A stretch of 64,000 nt of DNA from Mycoplasmatota bacterium (GTDB taxonomy: Bacteria > Bacillota_I > Bacilli_A > Acholeplasmatales > Acholeplasmataceae): assembly GCA_018622495.1 (NCBI GenBank), contig CP076021.1:310001-374000 (forward strand), given 5' to 3'. Positions 26,100 through 37,500 of the stretch are shown here, piece after piece. Made by a program: the position numbers and the translations under genes. Under the pieces are notes generated by a model. The model did no database searches, was not told where the DNA came from, and was given only the letters and a program-made list of their open reading frames with translations. Every line of letters begins with the position of its first letter. Position 1 is the stretch's first letter.

Positions 26100-27317
26100 A
26101 TGGATGAAGTAAAATTACCCCATCAATGGAAAAAGAGATATTTAGGAGAATTAGGATATATAAAAGGGAGAATTGGGTGGAGAGGATTAGCACAATCAGA
26201 ATATACTGAATATGGTCCATTTTTAATAGCTGGGAAACATATTAAAAATGGGAAAATAGATTGGTTAAGAGCTGATCATATTACAAAAGACAGATATGAA
26301 GAATCTTTAGAAATCGCACTAGAAATTGGAGACATCATTTTCAGTAAAGATGGAACACTTGGAAATCCAGCATTCATTGATTATCTTCCTGATAAAGCAA
26401 CAATTAATGGGACAATGATGTTAGTTAGAAGTTTAAACAAGTATGATTTATATCCAAAGTTTTTATATTATAGTATAGATAGTAGACAATTTAAAAAACT
26501 AATATATGAAAAAGTTTCGGGTAGTTCAATTCCGCATTTATTTCAACGAGATATGAAAAACTTTAAGATTGTTTTACCACCACTAAATGAACAGAAGAAA
26601 ATAGCAAACGTCTTATCTACTTGGGATCAGGCAATAGATTTAAATGAAAAAAAACTGCAAGTAGAAAAAAGAGTTCTTGCACAAATAATTAACACTTTAA
26701 CAAAAAAGAATAATTTCATTAATACGAAGTATGATCCAATATCTATCGATAAATGCGCATTATTTGTAAATGGATACGCATTTCAAAGTGATTGCTATGA
26801 AGATCAAGGAGAATATAATATTGTAACAATAGGGAATGTTCAAGATGGAGAACTAAATATTAATTCTCAAACTAAAAAAGTTTCGAAATTACCAGTGAAT
26901 ATAAATAAACATCAAATATTGTCGAAAGACGATATCATAATTTCTATGACAGGAAATGTAGGTAGGGTTTGTGTAGTAAATAAATCCAATTTGCTCTTAA
27001 ACCAAAGAGTTGGGAAATTTATAGTCGAACCAAACATTGATAAAAGTTATTTTTATTATTCTTTGAGAAGCAAAAGATTTTTGTCAAAGATGATTGCTAA
27101 AGCTCAAGGTGGAGCACAACCAAATTTATCAACAAAAGATATAAAGAATTATTATATTAATATACCTGAATATAAAAAACAAGTAATTATTGGTAAATAC
27201 TTAAATTTATTAGATAAAAAGATTAATTTATTAAAAAATGAAGTTGATTTACTTAAGGTTCAGAAAAAAGGTCTCATGCAACAACTATTAATCGGAAAGA
27301 TAAGAGTACAGCCATGA
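26100..27317 (+). CDS. hsdS: type I restriction-modification specificity subunit
   Basis: The protein of about 405 aa has two target-recognition units. The first runs from WKKRYLGELGYIKGRIGWRG to DMKNFKIVLPPLNEQKKIAN; the second from PISIDKCALFVNGYAFQSDC to DIKNYYINIPEYKKQVIIGK. Each ends in the conserved 'P...eQ..I' segment followed by a long helix that sets the spacing of the bipartite site. The start is either ATG 26100 or GTG 26091; the GTG abuts the hsdM stop. It reaches the hsdR gene across a 33-bp gap that holds a perfect hairpin. Confidence 0.93.
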   Translation: MDEVKLPHQWKKRYLGELGYIKGRIGWRGLAQSEYTEYGPFLIAGKHIKNGKIDWLRADHITKDRYEESLEIALEIGDIIFSKDGTLGNPAFIDYLPDKATINGTMMLVRSLNKYDLYPKFLYYSIDSRQFKKLIYEKVSGSSIPHLFQRDMKNFKIVLPPLNEQKKIANVLSTWDQAIDLNEKKLQVEKRVLAQIINTLTKKNNFINTKYDPISIDKCALFVNGYAFQSDCYEDQGEYNIVTIGNVQDGELNINSQTKKVSKLPVNINKHQILSKDDIIISMTGNVGRVCVVNKSNLLLNQRVGKFIVEPNIDKSYFYYSLRSKRFLSKMIAKAQGGAQPNLSTKDIKNYYINIPEYKKQVIIGKYLNLLDKKINLLKNEVDLLKVQKKGLMQQLLIGKIRVQP

Positions 27318-27327
27318 TGCTGTACTC
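27304..27327 (+). promoter_or_regulatory. perfect hairpin between hsdS and hsdR
   Basis: GAGTACAGC-CATGAT-GCTGTACTC, a 9-bp perfect stem that contains the hsdS TGA stop. No T-run follows. It could slow or partly end transcription before hsdR, or protect the upstream mRNA. Confidence 0.6.
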
Positions 27328-27350
27328 TACTTCCAATTGAGGTGAAATGA

Positions 27351-30300
27351 ATGAATAAACAAGGTTACGATGAATTAAATATTTCTCAAATACCGGCATT
27401 AGAATTATTAGATAGCATAGGTTATAAGATTATTAAACCAGAAGATGCAGAACTTATGCGTGGTAATTTATACAGTGTGATATTAAAACCAATATTAAAA
27501 GAACGACTTCAAAAAATAAATTCATATGAATACAAAGGTCAAACTCATCCTTTTTCAGAAAAGAATATTCAAAAAGCGATGCGTGATATTGATATTTCTT
27601 TATCAGATGGACTTATAAAAACTAATGAAAAAGTATATGATGTATTAACATTAGGGAAAAGTTATCAAGAAGTTGTTTCTAAAGTTGATGGTATTCGTTC
27701 TTTTAATTTAAACTATATTGATTATGAGCATCCTGATCGTAATGTTTTTCATGCTGTAGAAGAGTTTACAGTAGAAAGAGAAGATGGACAAGGGCATGTT
27801 CGTCCTGATATTGTTCTTTTTATCAATGGTCTTCCTTTTGGTGTAATTGAGTGTAAAAAAGCTTCTGTTTCAATTAATCAAGGTATTAGTCAAATGCTTA
27901 GAAATCAATCAATTCAATATGTGCCACAACTTTTTAAATTTATACAAATTGTAATGTCTACAAATAAAAATGAAACTAAATATGCAACAGTTGGAACACC
28001 AGCTAAATTTTGGAGTCTATGGAAAGAAGATAAACAATCAGATGAATATGATTGGTTTGAACAAACATTATCAGAGGCTGTAACTAATAGAATACCTTCT
28101 ATTCAAGATAAAAATATACTTTCTCTATTTCATCCAAAACGTGCACTTGATATTATTCGCTATTTCTTGTTATTTGATCGAAATGAGAAAAAAATAGCAA
28201 GATATCAACAATTTTTTGCTATTAAAGAAATAATGAAAACGATTAATGAGACTGATAAAGATGGAAATAGACAATCAGGTGTTATATGGCATACACAAGG
28301 ATCTGGTAAATCCCTTACTATGGTCATGCTTGCTAAATATATATTAAGCGAATTAGCTATAGAACATTCACGTTTAGTGGTTGTTACTGATAGAATTGAG
28401 CTAGATTCTCAAATACATAAGACTTTTAATCATTCGAGATTAAAAGCAGCACGTGCGACAAGTGGAAAAAATTTAGTTTATTTAATTGAAAACAAAAAAG
28501 CAGATGTTATTACAACATTAGTACATAAGTTTGACACAGCTTCTAAAAATAAAAAACCAGTTAAAGATAAAAATGTTTTTGTTTTAGTAGATGAATCTCA
28601 TCGAACTCAATATGGTGAACTTCATATCAAAATGAAACAAGTATTTCCAAATGCTTGTTATTTAGGCTTTACTGGAACGCCACTTATGAAAAAAGAAAAG
28701 AGCACCATGCGTAAATTTGGTCGTATGATTCATAAATATACGATTAAAGATGGTGTAAATGATGGAACGATTGTCCCACTATTATATGAAGGACGTTTTG
28801 TTGATCAAACAGTTAACAGACTTGCTATTGATAAACGTATAGAAATGATTACGAGAAATCTAAATGATAAACAAAAAATCCTATTAAAACAAAAATGGGC
28901 TAAATTTGAAAACATTGCTTCAAGTGAACAACGTATCAGATTAATTGCTGATGATATATACATGCATTTTATTAAATTTTATAAAGGAACTCCTTATAAA
29001 GCGATGTTAGCGACTAATTCTAAATTTGATGCGATAAGATATAAAGAAGCTTTTGATGAATATCATGATATTCATACAGCTGTTGTTATATCTCCTCCGG
29101 ATCAAAGAGAAGGTTACGAGGACTTAGAAGGTGAACCCAAAGATAGAGTTCTTAAGTTTTGGCATAAAATGCTTGAAGGCTATTCAGATGCTCAACGATA
29201 TGAAGATATGACTAAGGATGAGTTCGTCAATGGTGATGAATTAGATATTATTATTGTTGTAGATAAATTACTTACTGGGTTTGATGCACCTAGAGCGAGT
29301 GTATTATATGTGGATAAACCAATGAAAGAACATACTTTACTTCAAGCTATTGCACGTGTTAATCGCTTATATGAAGGAAAAGATTATGGACTTATTGTAG
29401 ATTATCGTGGACTTATTGATGAATTAGATAGTGCGATGGAAACATATTCTGGATCAGGGCTTGAAAACTATGATTCAGAAGACATTCAAGGTGCACTAGT
29501 TGATGTGATTAGTGTGATTGGAAAATTACGTGAAGCATATTCACAACTTCTTGATATTTTTAAACCAGTTAAAAATCAAAAAGATAATGAAGAATATGAA
29601 ATATTACTTGAAGATGATGAGATAAGAACTGACTTTTATAATACACTTTCGCTATTTGGTAAATATTTAGGTATTTCATTAGAATCAGAACACGTGTATA
29701 ACGCTTTAGGAGAATATGAATTGAATAAATTTAAACGCGAACTCAAATTTTTTCAAGAACTAAGAGCTTCTGTTAAACTTCGTTATAGTGATTCAATTGA
29801 CCACAAAGAGTATGAACCTAAAATGCGTAATTTAATGGATAATTACATTGCTGCAGAAAATGTTTATAAGATTACTGCACCTGTTGACATATTAAACGAG
29901 GAAAAATTTGAATATGAAGTAGGACAACTAGGAACAAGTAGATCTAAAGCTGATGCTATACGTACACGCATGACGAAACGTATATCTGAGAAATATGATG
30001 AAAATCCAGCATACTATAGAAAGTTTTCAGAACGTATTCAAGAAATTTTAGACTTATATAAAGAAAAACGTATTACAGATGGTGATTACTTTGATAGACT
30101 TAATAAAGTTAAAACTGACTTTAGACAAGGTTATTCAGGTGCAAGTTTTCCTAAAATTATAAAAAACCATCCAAATGCTCAAGCTTTTTTTGGTGTTGTC
30201 AAAGATGAAATAGATAAAATAAGTGATATTGTTTCTCTATTTGATACTGAAGATTATGAAGATATCATTGGTGAACTTTCAATAAAAATAGAAGATGTAA

Positions 30301-30476
30301 TTGATAAGAATAGTAAAATAGACTGGCATGATAATCAAGAAGTTCATAATAAAATATCTAGAGACTTAAATGAAATCTTTTATGAATATAAGAAAAAATA
30401 TTTTAAGTCACTTACATATTCTAAGATAGATGTGATAATCTATGATTTAAAAACAGTTGCACTTAGAAGATATTAG
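27351..30476 (+). CDS. hsdR: type I restriction endonuclease/translocase subunit
   Basis: The 1041-aa protein has an N-terminal PD-(D/E)XK nuclease (HVRPDIVLFINGLPFGVIEC then KK, about residues 150-170). An SF2 translocase follows: Walker A HTQGSGKSLTMVMLAK (about 318), DEAH-like VLVDESHRTQYGE, LGFTGTPLM, and the C-terminal motifs VDKLLTGFDAPRASVLYVDK and LLQAIARVNRLYEG. A helical C-terminus binds the methylase core. It cuts unmodified DNA after ATP-driven translocation. GAGGTGAAATGA precedes the ATG. The length is normal for HsdR and no lesion is seen. Confidence 0.95.
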   Translation: MNKQGYDELNISQIPALELLDSIGYKIIKPEDAELMRGNLYSVILKPILKERLQKINSYEYKGQTHPFSEKNIQKAMRDIDISLSDGLIKTNEKVYDVLTLGKSYQEVVSKVDGIRSFNLNYIDYEHPDRNVFHAVEEFTVEREDGQGHVRPDIVLFINGLPFGVIECKKASVSINQGISQMLRNQSIQYVPQLFKFIQIVMSTNKNETKYATVGTPAKFWSLWKEDKQSDEYDWFEQTLSEAVTNRIPSIQDKNILSLFHPKRALDIIRYFLLFDRNEKKIARYQQFFAIKEIMKTINETDKDGNRQSGVIWHTQGSGKSLTMVMLAKYILSELAIEHSRLVVVTDRIELDSQIHKTFNHSRLKAARATSGKNLVYLIENKKADVITTLVHKFDTASKNKKPVKDKNVFVLVDESHRTQYGELHIKMKQVFPNACYLGFTGTPLMKKEKSTMRKFGRMIHKYTIKDGVNDGTIVPLLYEGRFVDQTVNRLAIDKRIEMITRNLNDKQKILLKQKWAKFENIASSEQRIRLIADDIYMHFIKFYKGTPYKAMLATNSKFDAIRYKEAFDEYHDIHTAVVISPPDQREGYEDLEGEPKDRVLKFWHKMLEGYSDAQRYEDMTKDEFVNGDELDIIIVVDKLLTGFDAPRASVLYVDKPMKEHTLLQAIARVNRLYEGKDYGLIVDYRGLIDELDSAMETYSGSGLENYDSEDIQGALVDVISVIGKLREAYSQLLDIFKPVKNQKDNEEYEILLEDDEIRTDFYNTLSLFGKYLGISLESEHVYNALGEYELNKFKRELKFFQELRASVKLRYSDSIDHKEYEPKMRNLMDNYIAAENVYKITAPVDILNEEKFEYEVGQLGTSRSKADAIRTRMTKRISEKYDENPAYYRKFSERIQEILDLYKEKRITDGDYFDRLNKVKTDFRQGYSGASFPKIIKNHPNAQAFFGVVKDEIDKISDIVSLFDTEDYEDIIGELSIKIEDVIDKNSKIDWHDNQEVHNKISRDLNEIFYEYKKKYFKSLTYSKIDVIIYDLKTVALRRY

Positions 30477-30485
30477 GCAATAACT

Positions 30486-31211
30486 ATGGAAAAACATAAA
30501 GTTATATATTCAAAAAAAGATATTTGGTTTAATCTTGAATATAAAAATATAAAGAACTTAAACTTAAGTGTTAAACCAGATCAAAGCGTACATGTTTCAG
30601 CACCGCTAAATACACCAATAGTAACAATTGAGGTGTTTGTTAAATCAAAAGCTGATTGGATTTTGAAAAAGATTAGAGGATTTAATCTAACAAAATCAGT
30701 ACTTAATGGAGAAAAAGATTATGTAAGTGGAGAAACGTTTAAATATCTTGGGAGACAATATCGTTTAAAGATTGAGACTGCAACTAAAAAAGAGTACGTT
30801 ACAATGAAACATGGATACATCGTGATATTTGTAAAAAATAAAGAAATAAAAAAGCGTAAACAAAATCTTTTAAATGAATGGTTTAGAAATCGAGCTCAGA
30901 TTGTTTTCCAAGATGTTATTGATGAGACATACTTATTAGTTGAGAATATAGTTAAATCGAAACCATCATTAGAAATAAAGGCAATGACAAAAAGATGGGG
31001 ATCATGTCTTAAAAGCAAAAATACAGTACTTTTAAATTATGAGCTCATTAAAGCACCGAAACATTGTATTTCATATGTGACATTACATGAACTTATACAT
31101 TTTGCACATAGAAATCACGACTCAAAGTTTTATAATTTACTAACAGTATTAATGCCTGATTGGAAAGAACGAAAAGCTATATTAGATGAAGAAGTTATTT
31201 TATATATATAG
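30486..31211 (+). CDS. SprT/YgjP-like zinc metallopeptidase (DUF45) of the RM operon
   Basis: The 241-aa protein has the DUF45/YgjP layout: an N-terminal beta domain (KNLNLSVKPDQSVHVSAPLN), the conserved AMTKRWGSCLKSKNTVLLNY, and the zinc motif LHELIHFAHRNHDSKFY (HExxH at about residues 201-205, third ligand His in RNHD). It begins 10 bp after the hsdR stop. Genes of this family regularly close type I RM operons; their role there is unsettled, with proteolytic control of the restriction subunit one idea. Confidence 0.9.
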   Translation: MEKHKVIYSKKDIWFNLEYKNIKNLNLSVKPDQSVHVSAPLNTPIVTIEVFVKSKADWILKKIRGFNLTKSVLNGEKDYVSGETFKYLGRQYRLKIETATKKEYVTMKHGYIVIFVKNKEIKKRKQNLLNEWFRNRAQIVFQDVIDETYLLVENIVKSKPSLEIKAMTKRWGSCLKSKNTVLLNYELIKAPKHCISYVTLHELIHFAHRNHDSKFYNLLTVLMPDWKERKAILDEEVILYI

Positions 31212-31341
31212 ATTCAGCTAATATTAGTGTTGTTATCTTAAACGTTATTATTAATATGCCTTATTTTAGTTTAAATGTATATGTTATAATAGAAGAAGAC
31301 AATATGGATATGTTGCTAAATGGCAGTTTAGGGGGAATAAA

Positions 31342-34300
31342 ATGCTAAATGAAATATTTAAAAAATTTTTAGAATCAAAAAAAACTAATAAAAAAAATAT
31401 TCTATATATTATTAAAGGTGGCGAATTTAACAACTTAGATAACTTTTATTCAAAAGTTTTTAACACTACTGTTATAGACATTGAGAAAAATAATCAAAAT
31501 CAATTGTTAAATTCAATATTAGATTTAACAAATAACAATGATACTATATGTTTACATTATTATGAATTTTGTTATATTAAAAAAATTAATTTGGAAGGTA
31601 TTTTTACTGCAAAGGGATATAAAGTGATAGTCATTGACTTCAATGTTTTTAATGACTACTATGTAGTATCAAGAAAAAATGAAACAGCTCAACAAATGTA
31701 TAGTATTTTAGATAGTGATAAAGAATGTTTTATGCAAGAAGTGTATTCTAATATAGGAATTTCTGATAATTATTATATATATAGTTATAACGACAACGAT
31801 ATTTCTAAAAATACTATATCTTGGAAAAAAGATATTTTTGATACGGATATTGACAGAAGTACCATGAGAATTAAAGGGGTTGACTATATACCTACAAGCA
31901 TAAATGATTTTGATTTGATTGAAAAATCTTTAAGTTATGTTAACGGTAAAAATACGTTCTATTATTCTAGTGTAAATACACATAAACCAAATGCATTTTT
32001 TAATTTTAATTTACAAAGTTTAACTCAATTAGGTATTAAGTGTGTTGCAGTTAAACCGATTGAATCCAATGACAATCATAATACCGATGAGAAATATTTA
32101 GATATATTACAAAGATTAAACTCTACGGCCAAGTTTAGAGAATTAAATATTTATAAAAATCCAGAATATGGTGATAGAGATTTAACTAAAATATCTCAAT
32201 CAGTTATTATTCATGAAATTTATAATAATGCAGTTAATGCAAATTATAAAAAACCTTATAATGATACATTTATGATTGCTTCAACTGGAGCTGGAAAATC
32301 AATAATTTTTCAAATCCCAGCTATAAAATTAGCAGAAGAACTTAATCTAGTTACTTTAGTAATAACACCATTAATTGGATTAATGAATGATCAGATTTCT
32401 AATATTAGAAAACTTACAAATAAAGCAGCTACGATAAATTCAGAATATACACCGATCGAAAAAGAAAAAATCAAACAACAAATTAATGATGGCGAAAAAT
32501 CGATTCTATATATTTCTCCAGAAACATTGTTATCAAATACTGATATAAAAACTTTAATTGGGGATAGAAAAATAGGTTTACTTGTAATTGATGAAGCACA
32601 CACGGTATCAACATGGGGAAAGAGCTTTAGACCAGATTATTGGTATTTGGGTGATTATTTAAAAAAAATTAAAAAATATAATAGTGATATGTCTTTCCCA
32701 ACAGCTGCATTTACGGCAACAGCAACTTTAGGTGGAGTTGACGATATGTATTATGATATTATTCAAGATTTGTCATTAAATATAAAGAAACCGTATATTG
32801 GGAAAATTGTTAGAGATGATATAGTATTCAATATTAATTTAGTTAAAAAAGAAAGAGATTATAGGCAAGAAAAAGATCAATTAGTTGCTAAACGAATGAA
32901 TAAATTTTTAACCACAAACAAAAAGACGTTAGTATATTTTCCATTTGTTTCTCAAATTAAGAAAACTTATAAAAATATTTTAGTTAATAAAATAAATAAA
33001 GTTGGTAAATATTATGGAAGAGTCGATAAATTAGAAAAAAATGAAACTCTTGAAGATTTTAAAACAGGAAAAAGAAAAATGGTTCTTGCTACCAAAGCAT
33101 TCGGTATGGGGATAGACATTGACGACATTGATAATGTTTATCATTATGCACCATCAGGTAATTTAGCTGATTATGTGCAGGAAATTGGAAGAATAGCTAG
33201 AAAAAAAGAAATGATAGGAACGGCTTATACAGATTATTTTGAGGAAGATTTAAGATATATAAAACAGCTGCATGGACTTTCTTCAATAAAAAACTATGAA
33301 GTTATTGGTGTAGTTCAAAAAATACTGCAGATTTATGAAACTAAAAAAACAAGAAACTTTTTAGTTTCACCAGAAGATTTCTCTCATGTTTTTAGAGAAA
33401 GCAATGATGAAAATATTGATAATCGATTAAAAACTGTGTTATTGGTTATTAGAAAAGATTTAGAATCAAATCTTAATTTACAAAAATATGCACTTATATT
33501 CAAACCTAGGAGTATGTTTACAAAAGGGTTATATATGATTTTTGATGAAGATATTGTATTTTTTGAAAAAATCGAATGGATGAAGTATTTGAGTAAATTT
33601 AGAAATAAGTCTCAATTATCTAGAGAAGATGTTAACGGTGACATAGTCACATATAAAGGTGATGTATATGAAATGGATTTTAAACAGTTGTGGAGCGATA
33701 AATATAAAGATCTAAGTTTTGCTCAATTTAAAAGAGCTATATTTCAAGGTAAAATAGGTGATATATATTTAGGAAATAAGTTAAAAAGTAAGGTATGGTT
33801 GGAGATAAAAAATAACAATAATCTAACATTTAAAGAAACTGTTGACGTATATTCGCAATTTTTAGAAATAATTGTGAAAATGCTAAATACATATAATAAT
33901 AGTAAGAAACACTTTACAATGAATATGTTTTCTAATAAATTATATAGTGATCATGGAAATATTTTTAAATCTAAGACTCAGTGTGAGTTGATTTCTAATG
34001 TTGTGCTATATTTGATGAATAATTTAAGATCCAGTCATCATTTTAATTCTAGTAATTTTATGAATTATAATAGTAATACTGAGATGTATTCTATTATTAA
34101 TAACAAATATTTAGGTAAACGAGATGTATTAATAAGAACCGCAAGAAGGGAATTGAGAAATTCTATGGGGAAAAAAGAAGAGTTGTTTTTAAGAAATAAT
34201 GCAGCTTCTGGTATTAATAAGAGTTCAGATAAAATGCGATCTGATACTTTAATTGTTATGGCTCAAATTTTTGAGTTACTTGGCATAGCGAAATATAGTA

Positions 34301-34527
34301 TCAAATCTGGTGATAGACCTGAATTCTTTATGCGTGTTAACGGTGCTGATGTTCTTGAAAGAATGGCCACACAGGAATATAAATCAGTTACTGTTGAAAA
34401 TATAAATGATTTACATAATAATTCAATTAGGATAATGAATCACTTTTTCACTAAGCTTACTTCTGATGAGGAGCGTTGGGACTTGATTGAAAAATATTTT
34501 TTGGGTGATGAAATATCAACTGAATAG
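31342..34527 (+). CDS. large RecQ-like SF2 helicase with unknown N- and C-terminal domains
   Basis: The 1061-aa protein has a RecQ-type helicase core in the middle: Walker A IASTGAGKSIIFQIPA (about 312-327), TPLIGLMNDQI, YISPETLL, DEAH box LVIDEAHTVSTWG (about 413), ATATLGGVDDM, and in the second RecA domain ATKAFGMGIDIDDIDNVYHY and YVQEIGRIARKKE (motif VI, about 606-618). RecQ normally has GRAGRD there, so this is a diverged branch. The first 300 residues and the last 420 match nothing I recognise. GGGGG precedes the ATG, and a TATAAT at 31285-31290 suggests its own promoter. The adjacent downstream gene also carries a RecQ core. Confidence 0.85.
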   Translation: MLNEIFKKFLESKKTNKKNILYIIKGGEFNNLDNFYSKVFNTTVIDIEKNNQNQLLNSILDLTNNNDTICLHYYEFCYIKKINLEGIFTAKGYKVIVIDFNVFNDYYVVSRKNETAQQMYSILDSDKECFMQEVYSNIGISDNYYIYSYNDNDISKNTISWKKDIFDTDIDRSTMRIKGVDYIPTSINDFDLIEKSLSYVNGKNTFYYSSVNTHKPNAFFNFNLQSLTQLGIKCVAVKPIESNDNHNTDEKYLDILQRLNSTAKFRELNIYKNPEYGDRDLTKISQSVIIHEIYNNAVNANYKKPYNDTFMIASTGAGKSIIFQIPAIKLAEELNLVTLVITPLIGLMNDQISNIRKLTNKAATINSEYTPIEKEKIKQQINDGEKSILYISPETLLSNTDIKTLIGDRKIGLLVIDEAHTVSTWGKSFRPDYWYLGDYLKKIKKYNSDMSFPTAAFTATATLGGVDDMYYDIIQDLSLNIKKPYIGKIVRDDIVFNINLVKKERDYRQEKDQLVAKRMNKFLTTNKKTLVYFPFVSQIKKTYKNILVNKINKVGKYYGRVDKLEKNETLEDFKTGKRKMVLATKAFGMGIDIDDIDNVYHYAPSGNLADYVQEIGRIARKKEMIGTAYTDYFEEDLRYIKQLHGLSSIKNYEVIGVVQKILQIYETKKTRNFLVSPEDFSHVFRESNDENIDNRLKTVLLVIRKDLESNLNLQKYALIFKPRSMFTKGLYMIFDEDIVFFEKIEWMKYLSKFRNKSQLSREDVNGDIVTYKGDVYEMDFKQLWSDKYKDLSFAQFKRAIFQGKIGDIYLGNKLKSKVWLEIKNNNNLTFKETVDVYSQFLEIIVKMLNTYNNSKKHFTMNMFSNKLYSDHGNIFKSKTQCELISNVVLYLMNNLRSSHHFNSSNFMNYNSNTEMYSIINNKYLGKRDVLIRTARRELRNSMGKKEELFLRNNAASGINKSSDKMRSDTLIVMAQIFELLGIAKYSIKSGDRPEFFMRVNGADVLERMATQEYKSVTVENINDLHNNSIRIMNHFFTKLTSDEERWDLIEKYFLGDEISTE

Positions 34528-34582
34528 TACAAAATTTACAGACAAAATGTTTTTATACTTTTCATGTATATGAGGTAATTAT

Positions 34583-37500
34583 ATGATTTGTTTTTTTGAT
34601 ATAGAAACAAAAAATAAGACAAATAAAATTGTAGACTTAGCAGCATATAAAGAAGATAAAAGTTACATCCATGAAAACAACATCAAGAAATTTAGAAAAT
34701 TCATTAATAAGGCTGATTTTTTTGCTGGGCATAATATCATGCAACATGATATTCCAATACTTCAAAATCAGTTAAGAGGTTTTAATTTTAATAAGGATAA
34801 TGCAATTGATACACTTTTGATATCTGTATTAGTTTTTCCTGATAAACCATATCATAAATTAATAAAAAATGATAAATTGAAGCCTGAAGATTCTAATAAC
34901 CCACTAAATGATTCAAAAAATTCATTTGCACTATTTAAAGATGAACATGAAAAATTTATAAGTCTAGATAAAAATTTAAAAACAATATATTATACATTAC
35001 TTAGAAATACGCCAGGATTCTCTGGCTTTTTTCGCTATATAGGTTTCGAAAAATTAGCAAACAATTTAAGTGATTTGATAAGAAAGATATTTTTTGATAA
35101 AATTTGCGAAAATGCATCTTTAGATATATGGGTTGATAAATATCCTGTCGAACTTGCATATACACTTGCTTTAATTACAACTGAAAATGTAGAATCGAAA
35201 TTTCCTGCATGGTTGCTTATAAATTACCCAATGGTAGAACAAATAATAAAATCACTTAGAAGCACGCCGTGTGTAGAAAACTGTCATTATTGTGCGCACG
35301 CTTTAAATGCAAATAAAAGTCTTAAAGATTTCTTTAATTATGACTCTTTTAGAACATATGATGGAGAAGTACTGCAGGAAAAAGCGGTTGATTTAGCATT
35401 AAACAATAAATCTATGATTGTTGTTTTTCCCACAGGTGGAGGAAAATCTGTCACATATCAATTACCAGCACTTATGTCTGGTGTTAATTCAAGATCATTA
35501 ACAGTTGTGATTTCACCATTACAGTCTTTAATGAAAGATCAAGTAGATGGTTTAGAAAAAAAGACTATTAATATGTCAGGAACAATTAACGGATTACTTG
35601 ATCCTATTGAACGATCAAAAGTTATTGAAAGAGTTAGAGACGGAAGAATTAGTTTATTATATTTAGCTCCAGAATCACTACGTTCAAGAACAATAGAAAA
35701 TTTATTATTAGAAAGAGATATCGCAAGATTTGTTATTGATGAAGCACATTGTTTTTCAACATGGGGACATGATTTTAGAGTAGATTATTTATATATTGGT
35801 AAATTTATTAAACTTCTACAAGACAAAAAAGGAAATCATAAACAAATTCCTATTTCTTGTTTCACAGCAACTGCAAAACAAGATGTTATTAAAGATATAG
35901 AAGATTACTTTAATAAAACACTTGATTTAAACATGGAAAAAATCGTTACTAGAAGTGCTAGAAAAAATCTTAAATATAAAGTGATTGGTGTAGAAGATGA
36001 CACTGAAAAATATAAAGAGATGAGAACACTCATTAATCATCATGATTGTTCAACAATCATTTATGCATCAAGAACGAAAAGCATTGATCAATTATATAAC
36101 AGATTAAAGCAAGATGGTTATTCAGTATCCAAATTCCATGGGAAAATGGAAAAAGATGAGAAGGTTCTTGAACAAAATAAATTTATGTCAGGTGAAACAA
36201 ATATTATGGTTGCCACATCTGCTTTTGGTATGGGCGTTGATAAGAGTGATGTTGAAATGGTCATCCATTATGACATATCAAATTCAATCGAAAACTATAT
36301 TCAAGAAGCAGGTAGAGCTGGACGCGATCAAAATATCCAAGCTGATTGTTATATTTTATATAACGAAAAAGATTTAGATAAACACTTTAGATTATTAAGT
36401 CAAACTAAACTTAATCAAAAAGAAATACAACAAGTATGGTCTGGTATTAAAAACATTACAAAAACAAGAAAATCTGTGACTAAATCAGCTTTAGAAATTG
36501 CTAGAAGTGCTGGTTGGGATGAAGAAGTTAGAGATGTTCAAACACGTATTACGACAGCAATTGCTACGCTTGAAGATTCAGGATATTTAATTAGAAAACA
36601 AAATGCACCAAGAGTGTTTGCTGATGGTATATTAGTAGAAACACAAATTGAAGCAGCAAAACGTATCGATGAAAGTAAAATCATCCTTGATAATGACAAA
36701 GAGGTTGCCAAACGCATTACTAAATCTCTTATTTCAAGTAAATATACTAAGCGTGGTGTAAATGATCAAGCAGAAGCAAGAGTAGATTATATATCAGATA
36801 ATTTAGGTATTGAATTAAAAGAAGTGATGCGTATACTTAGATTACTTAGAGAAGAACAAATACTTGCAGATGTTAAAGATTTAAGATGTACTATAAAGAA
36901 AAACCTTAAAATTAATTCATCTAAGATTAAACTAGATCAGATGGTAAAACTTGAACGTGTTTTACTTGATCAGTTTAAAGAAGATATTTATAATTATAAT
37001 CTTAAAGAAATTAATGAAAGTGCTCAAGAAAAAGAAATCAAATCTAATATGAACATGGTTAAACTTCTTATTAATTATATGGATATCAGTCATATCATCA
37101 TTGTTTCAAGAAGAGCTAATGCTAATATATCTTTAAAACTAGAAGACCGTTATGATATCATTGTTGAAAAATTAAATCGAATGCATTTGGTATCTTCAAT
37201 GATTGTCGACTATTTATTTAATAAGTCCTTTAAGAAAAATGAAGAAGTTAAACCTCTCGATGAAGAAAATGAAGTTAGTTTTTCTATAGAAGAATTAAAG
37301 AAGCATGTAGAGAATCAAATGGGATTAATGGATAAAGAAGTACATTCTAATGAGATTGAAGATTGTTTGTTCTATCTTAAAAAAATAGAAGCATTAAATA
37401 TTGAAGGTGGGTTTTTAGTCATATATAACCCGATGACTATTGAAAGAATACAAAATACTTCAAAAAGATATGTTAAAGCTGATTATCAAAAATTAGAAAA

